64,000 nt of DNA from the NCBI GenBank assembly GCA_030430075.1, contig JAUIGN010000021.1:62001-126000 (forward strand). Reading direction: 5' to 3'. The notes under the pieces were generated by a model. That model was not told where the DNA came from. It searched no databases and saw nothing but the letters and a program-made list of their open reading frames with translations. Shown here in pieces: positions 61,404-64,000 of the stretch (position 1 is the first letter of the stretch; each line of letters begins with the position of its first letter). The position numbers and the translations under genes are program-made. This DNA comes from a bacterium (GTDB lineage Bacteria; Planctomycetota; Planctomycetia; Pirellulales; Pirellulaceae).

Positions 61404-63017
61404 ATGACAGAGACCAAACCGACAAGTGGAAACGGGATGCTGCGTGCAATCGAACGGATTGGAAACCGGCTGCCCGACCCCGTGACCCTGTTCGTGATCG
61501 GCGCCGTGGTTGTGCTGATCACGTCGGAGGTCGCGTCGCGGGTCGGCTGGAGCGCAGAGAATCCGACGACGGGCAACGTCGAGACGGTGAAGAGTCTCTT
61601 GTCCAGCGACGGCATGCAGTGGGTCTGGCGGAACCTGGTTTCCAACTTCACCGGTTTTGCTCCGTTGGGCGTTGTGCTGGTCGCGATGATCGGGATCGGC
61701 GTCGCCGAACGATCGGGGCTGATCGACGCCCTGTTGAAAGGGACCGTCCTGCTGACGCCGCAGGCGCTGCTGACGCCGGCCGTGATTTTCGTCGGTGTGA
61801 TGAGCAGCATGGCACTGGATGCGGGCTACGTCGTGCTCCCACCGCTGGCAGCGGCCGTCTTCGCGCGGGCCGGGCGTTCGCCCCTGGTGGGACTGGCCGC
61901 CGTGTTCTCGGGAATCGCCGCTGGATTCAGTGCAAACCTGTTGATCACCGGGCTCGATCCGCTCCTGCAAAGCTTTACGCAAGAGGCCGCCCAGATCCTC
62001 GACCCGGACTACCAGGTCGACATCCGCTGCAACTACTACTTCATGATTGCCTCCACCGTGATGATCACCCTGGTTGGCTGGGGCGCGACACATTGGGTGG
62101 TGGAACGACGTTACACGAGCGCTGACATTCGCGCCCAAGTCGAGGCCGCGGAAGCGGAGGATCTGGAGGACGCCCCGACGCTCAGCGCGGCGGAAATCAA
62201 AGGGGTCGCCTGGGCGGGTTGCGCACTGCTGGCGGCCGCGGGCGTCATCCTGTCCATGGTGGTCATTGAGGGCGGACCGTTGAACGGGACCATCGAGCCG
62301 CGGCCCGGTTGGGAACTGGCGGTGTGGGTGGACGTCATCGTGCCGATTCTCTTCGTCCTGTTTCTCGTGCCCGGGCTGGCCTACGGGCTGGCAACCCGGT
62401 CGATCAAAAGTGACCGGGACGTCGCCGGCATGATGAACAAGACGATGAGCTCCATGGGCCCGTATATCATTCTGGCCTTCTTCGCCGCCCAGTTCGTCGG
62501 CTGGTTCAGCGAATCGAACCTGGGCAAAGTGATCGCCCTGGAAGGGGTGGCGCTGCTGCAGTCCTGGCAGATGCCGATCTGGCTGCTGGTGATTTCGATC
62601 GTCATGCTGGCTTGTATCCTGAACCTGTTCGTCGGCTCGGCATCGGCCAAATGGGCGCTGATATCGACCGTCTTCGTACCGATCTTCGCCGGCGTGGGAA
62701 TCAGTCCCGAGCTCACCCAGGCCGCCTACCGCGTCGGCGATTCTGTGACCAACTCGATCTCGCCGCTCAATCCGTACGTCGTCATCATTCTGGTCTTCAT
62801 GCGCCAATACGAGCCCCAGGCCGGAATCGGATCGCTGATTTCGTTGATGCTCCCTTACACGACCGCCTTCCTGGTGGCCTGGATCGCCCTGCTGATCCTT
62901 TGGATGAGCCTGGGGATCCCGTTGGGACCAGGGAATTCGCCCATGTTCATTGAACCGCTGGAGAGTGTCTCAGTGTTGCCGACCACGCCGTCTGCCAGCG
63001 GTTGGCAACCGGCTTAG
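61404..63017 (+). CDS. AbgT family transporter
   Basis: A 537-residue inner-membrane protein of the AbgT family (p-aminobenzoyl-glutamate uptake or, in some members, drug efflux). RIGNRLPDPVTLFVIGAVVV, FAPLGVVLVAMIGIGVAERSGL, MSSMALDAGYVVLPPLAAAVF and the late GDSVTNSISPLNPYVVIIL are family signatures. There are about 12 hydrophobic segments and a cytoplasmic loop near residues 230-270. ATG 61404 starts the family-like sequence; upstream open frame is unused. Its neighbour PepD supports import of a dipeptide-like compound. Confidence 0.9.
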   Translation: MTETKPTSGNGMLRAIERIGNRLPDPVTLFVIGAVVVLITSEVASRVGWSAENPTTGNVETVKSLLSSDGMQWVWRNLVSNFTGFAPLGVVLVAMIGIGVAERSGLIDALLKGTVLLTPQALLTPAVIFVGVMSSMALDAGYVVLPPLAAAVFARAGRSPLVGLAAVFSGIAAGFSANLLITGLDPLLQSFTQEAAQILDPDYQVDIRCNYYFMIASTVMITLVGWGATHWVVERRYTSADIRAQVEAAEAEDLEDAPTLSAAEIKGVAWAGCALLAAAGVILSMVVIEGGPLNGTIEPRPGWELAVWVDVIVPILFVLFLVPGLAYGLATRSIKSDRDVAGMMNKTMSSMGPYIILAFFAAQFVGWFSESNLGKVIALEGVALLQSWQMPIWLLVISIVMLACILNLFVGSASAKWALISTVFVPIFAGVGISPELTQAAYRVGDSVTNSISPLNPYVVIILVFMRQYEPQAGIGSLISLMLPYTTAFLVAWIALLILWMSLGIPLGPGNSPMFIEPLESVSVLPTTPSASGWQPA

Positions 63018-63087
63018 CGGTGCGCGTGGGGGCGCGGACGTGGCGGATTCGAGGGTTCTCGCCCCGATTCGCCAACAGCGCAACCAC

Positions 63088-64000
63088 TCAGATGAAAATT
63101 TCCTTTTCACGGATCTCGCTGGAAGGCACTTGCCGTGCTTGCGTCGCCGCCTCGATTAACCGTTCGCCCTCGCCCCGGTGGCCATAAACGGCCTGGCCGG
63201 GACTGACGTGCTGATTCCAATATTTCTGGTAGATGGCAACCAGGCGCTTGTTCTTGGCCAATCGAGCGGGAACGGCGTGCAGCATCGCGCGGTGCTGCTC
63301 TCTCCGGCGAAAGTACTTTCCGATGATTTCCGGCAACACGCTGGAGATCCAGGTTTCCCGCACGCTGCGGACATAGCGAGGAATAACGTACCGGGGACGG
63401 TGCAGGGGGCCCAGCGCTTCGTGGACGGCGGTGGTGAAGAGGCGGTTCTCACGCTCGTCGGCCTGCTCCAAGAACAAGCGTACGTAGCCTCCGGCACGAC
63501 TTCCGACGTGGAGCGGCGAGCGGTTTCGAATCAACTCGGCCTCGGCCAATGCGTGCAGCACGGCGGTGCCGATGGCAGTCGCCAGCGACGTTGCGTTCCA
63601 CGGTTCACGGGCACCCGCGAAGGGAGGGAAGCCGCCACCGACGGCCGCATTGCGGGTCTCCAAGGCGCGAATCGGACGATCCTGATACGGCTCGCCAATC
63701 CGCCAATTCCGGCGGACGTCGGCACGTTGCCCCACCCGCCTCAGCATATCGTCGTTGAGCACCTGGACGGACCCTTCCAGTCCCTCCGGCTTGAGCTCGG
63801 TGAGCGCCGCATGCACATGCCCGACACCCTTCTCAATTGCCCCGTCGTCGGTGACACCATAGATCGTTTTATGCTTGGCGATGAACCGCCGATAGTCGTC
63901 CAGTCCCTTACTGAATTCGGGCGCCAGGCAGACCACGTCCCAGTTGTTCGCCACCTTCTCCGCATCATCGGCGTCCAAGCGAATCGACCGCCCGCGCAAC
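63088..64000 (-). CDS. Superfamily II helicase, C-terminal part (5' end beyond window)
   Basis: The frame is open to the right edge, so the N-terminus is missing; 303 residues are visible. It begins with RGRSIRLD, which fits helicase motif VI, then NNWDVVCLAPEFSKGLDDYRRF and DDGAIEKGVGHVHAALTELKP, known to me as the C-terminal region of long DEAD/DEAH-type helicases. The remaining 180 residues are helical and unassigned. The ATPase motifs are outside the window. Confidence 0.7.
   Translation of the reverse strand, partial: LRGRSIRLDADDAEKVANNWDVVCLAPEFSKGLDDYRRFIAKHKTIYGVTDDGAIEKGVGHVHAALTELKPEGLEGSVQVLNDDMLRRVGQRADVRRNWRIGEPYQDRPIRALETRNAAVGGGFPPFAGAREPWNATSLATAIGTAVLHALAEAELIRNRSPLHVGSRAGGYVRLFLEQADERENRLFTTAVHEALGPLHRPRYVIPRYVRSVRETWISSVLPEIIGKYFRRREQHRAMLHAVPARLAKNKRLVAIYQKYWNQHVSPGQAVYGHRGEGERLIEAATQARQVPSSEIREKEIFI

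Overview
The window is bacterial chromosome from a planctomycete, most likely of the Pirellulaceae type. This is inferred from gene content: a DUF6513/dihydropteroate-synthase-like C1 gene, DUF4432 and Gfo/Idh/MocA sugar genes, a His-less 'LIRPG' histidine-phosphatase homologue, Ser/Thr kinases with FHA and STAS proteins, an SSS symporter with a DUF3311 partner, and REP-associated transposases with degenerate repeats. The flanks are GC-rich. The middle 31 kb is visibly richer in A/T and uses different codons.

Left flank (1-19.2 kb). A minus-strand pair (DUF6513, DUF4432) diverges from a plus-strand sugar-metabolism cluster: cupin isomerase-like protein, TIM-barrel isomerase, Gfo/Idh/MocA oxidoreductase and ketose 3-epimerase. 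Then come scpB, rpe, a catalytically degenerate phosphoglycerate-mutase homologue, accD with an overlapping Ser/Thr kinase, a YhcC-like radical SAM protein, an FHA protein, a Dabb protein, an SSS symporter with its DUF3311 partner, and a STAS protein. The flank ends with the 3' three quarters of a yifB/comM gene.

Island (19,222-50,458, about 31.2 kb). yifB/comM is split. Its C-terminal part lies at 17.9-19.2 kb and its N-terminal 72 codons lie at 50.45-50.67 kb. A large serine recombinase sits at the right junction. If the two junctions are joined, a 512-residue YifB is restored, and the recombinase frame reads across the joined ends into a 51-codon open extension. The island carries: (a) a 1,780-residue kinase/STAND ATPase/LamG/FGE-sulfatase fusion; (b) a compact minus-strand operon with a RuvB-like ATPase, an HTH protein, a tyrosine recombinase, two Tat-signal proteins and a small protein; (c) a BREX-like defence operon behind a divergent XRE regulator (DUF499 P-loop ATPase, PglZ, HEPN protein, DUF1156 adenine methylase, unknown 171-aa protein, SNF2 helicase, Mrr-type nuclease, SNase-like nuclease); (d) about 1.1 kb of structured, apparently non-coding DNA; (e) three unknown minus-strand genes and the recombinase. 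Two different palindromic operator types each occur twice inside the island.

Right flank (50.5-64 kb). A REP-associated tyrosine transposase lies between diverged direct repeats and is flanked by short GGGACATCC-type repeats. Then come a di-haem cytochrome c peroxidase, a 640-bp tandem duplication containing two copies of an inactivated REP transposase, a GxxExxY protein, a membrane protein, a secreted hypothetical protein, an RlmN/Cfr-type methyltransferase, PepD, an AbgT transporter, and the C-terminal part of a superfamily II helicase running off the right edge.
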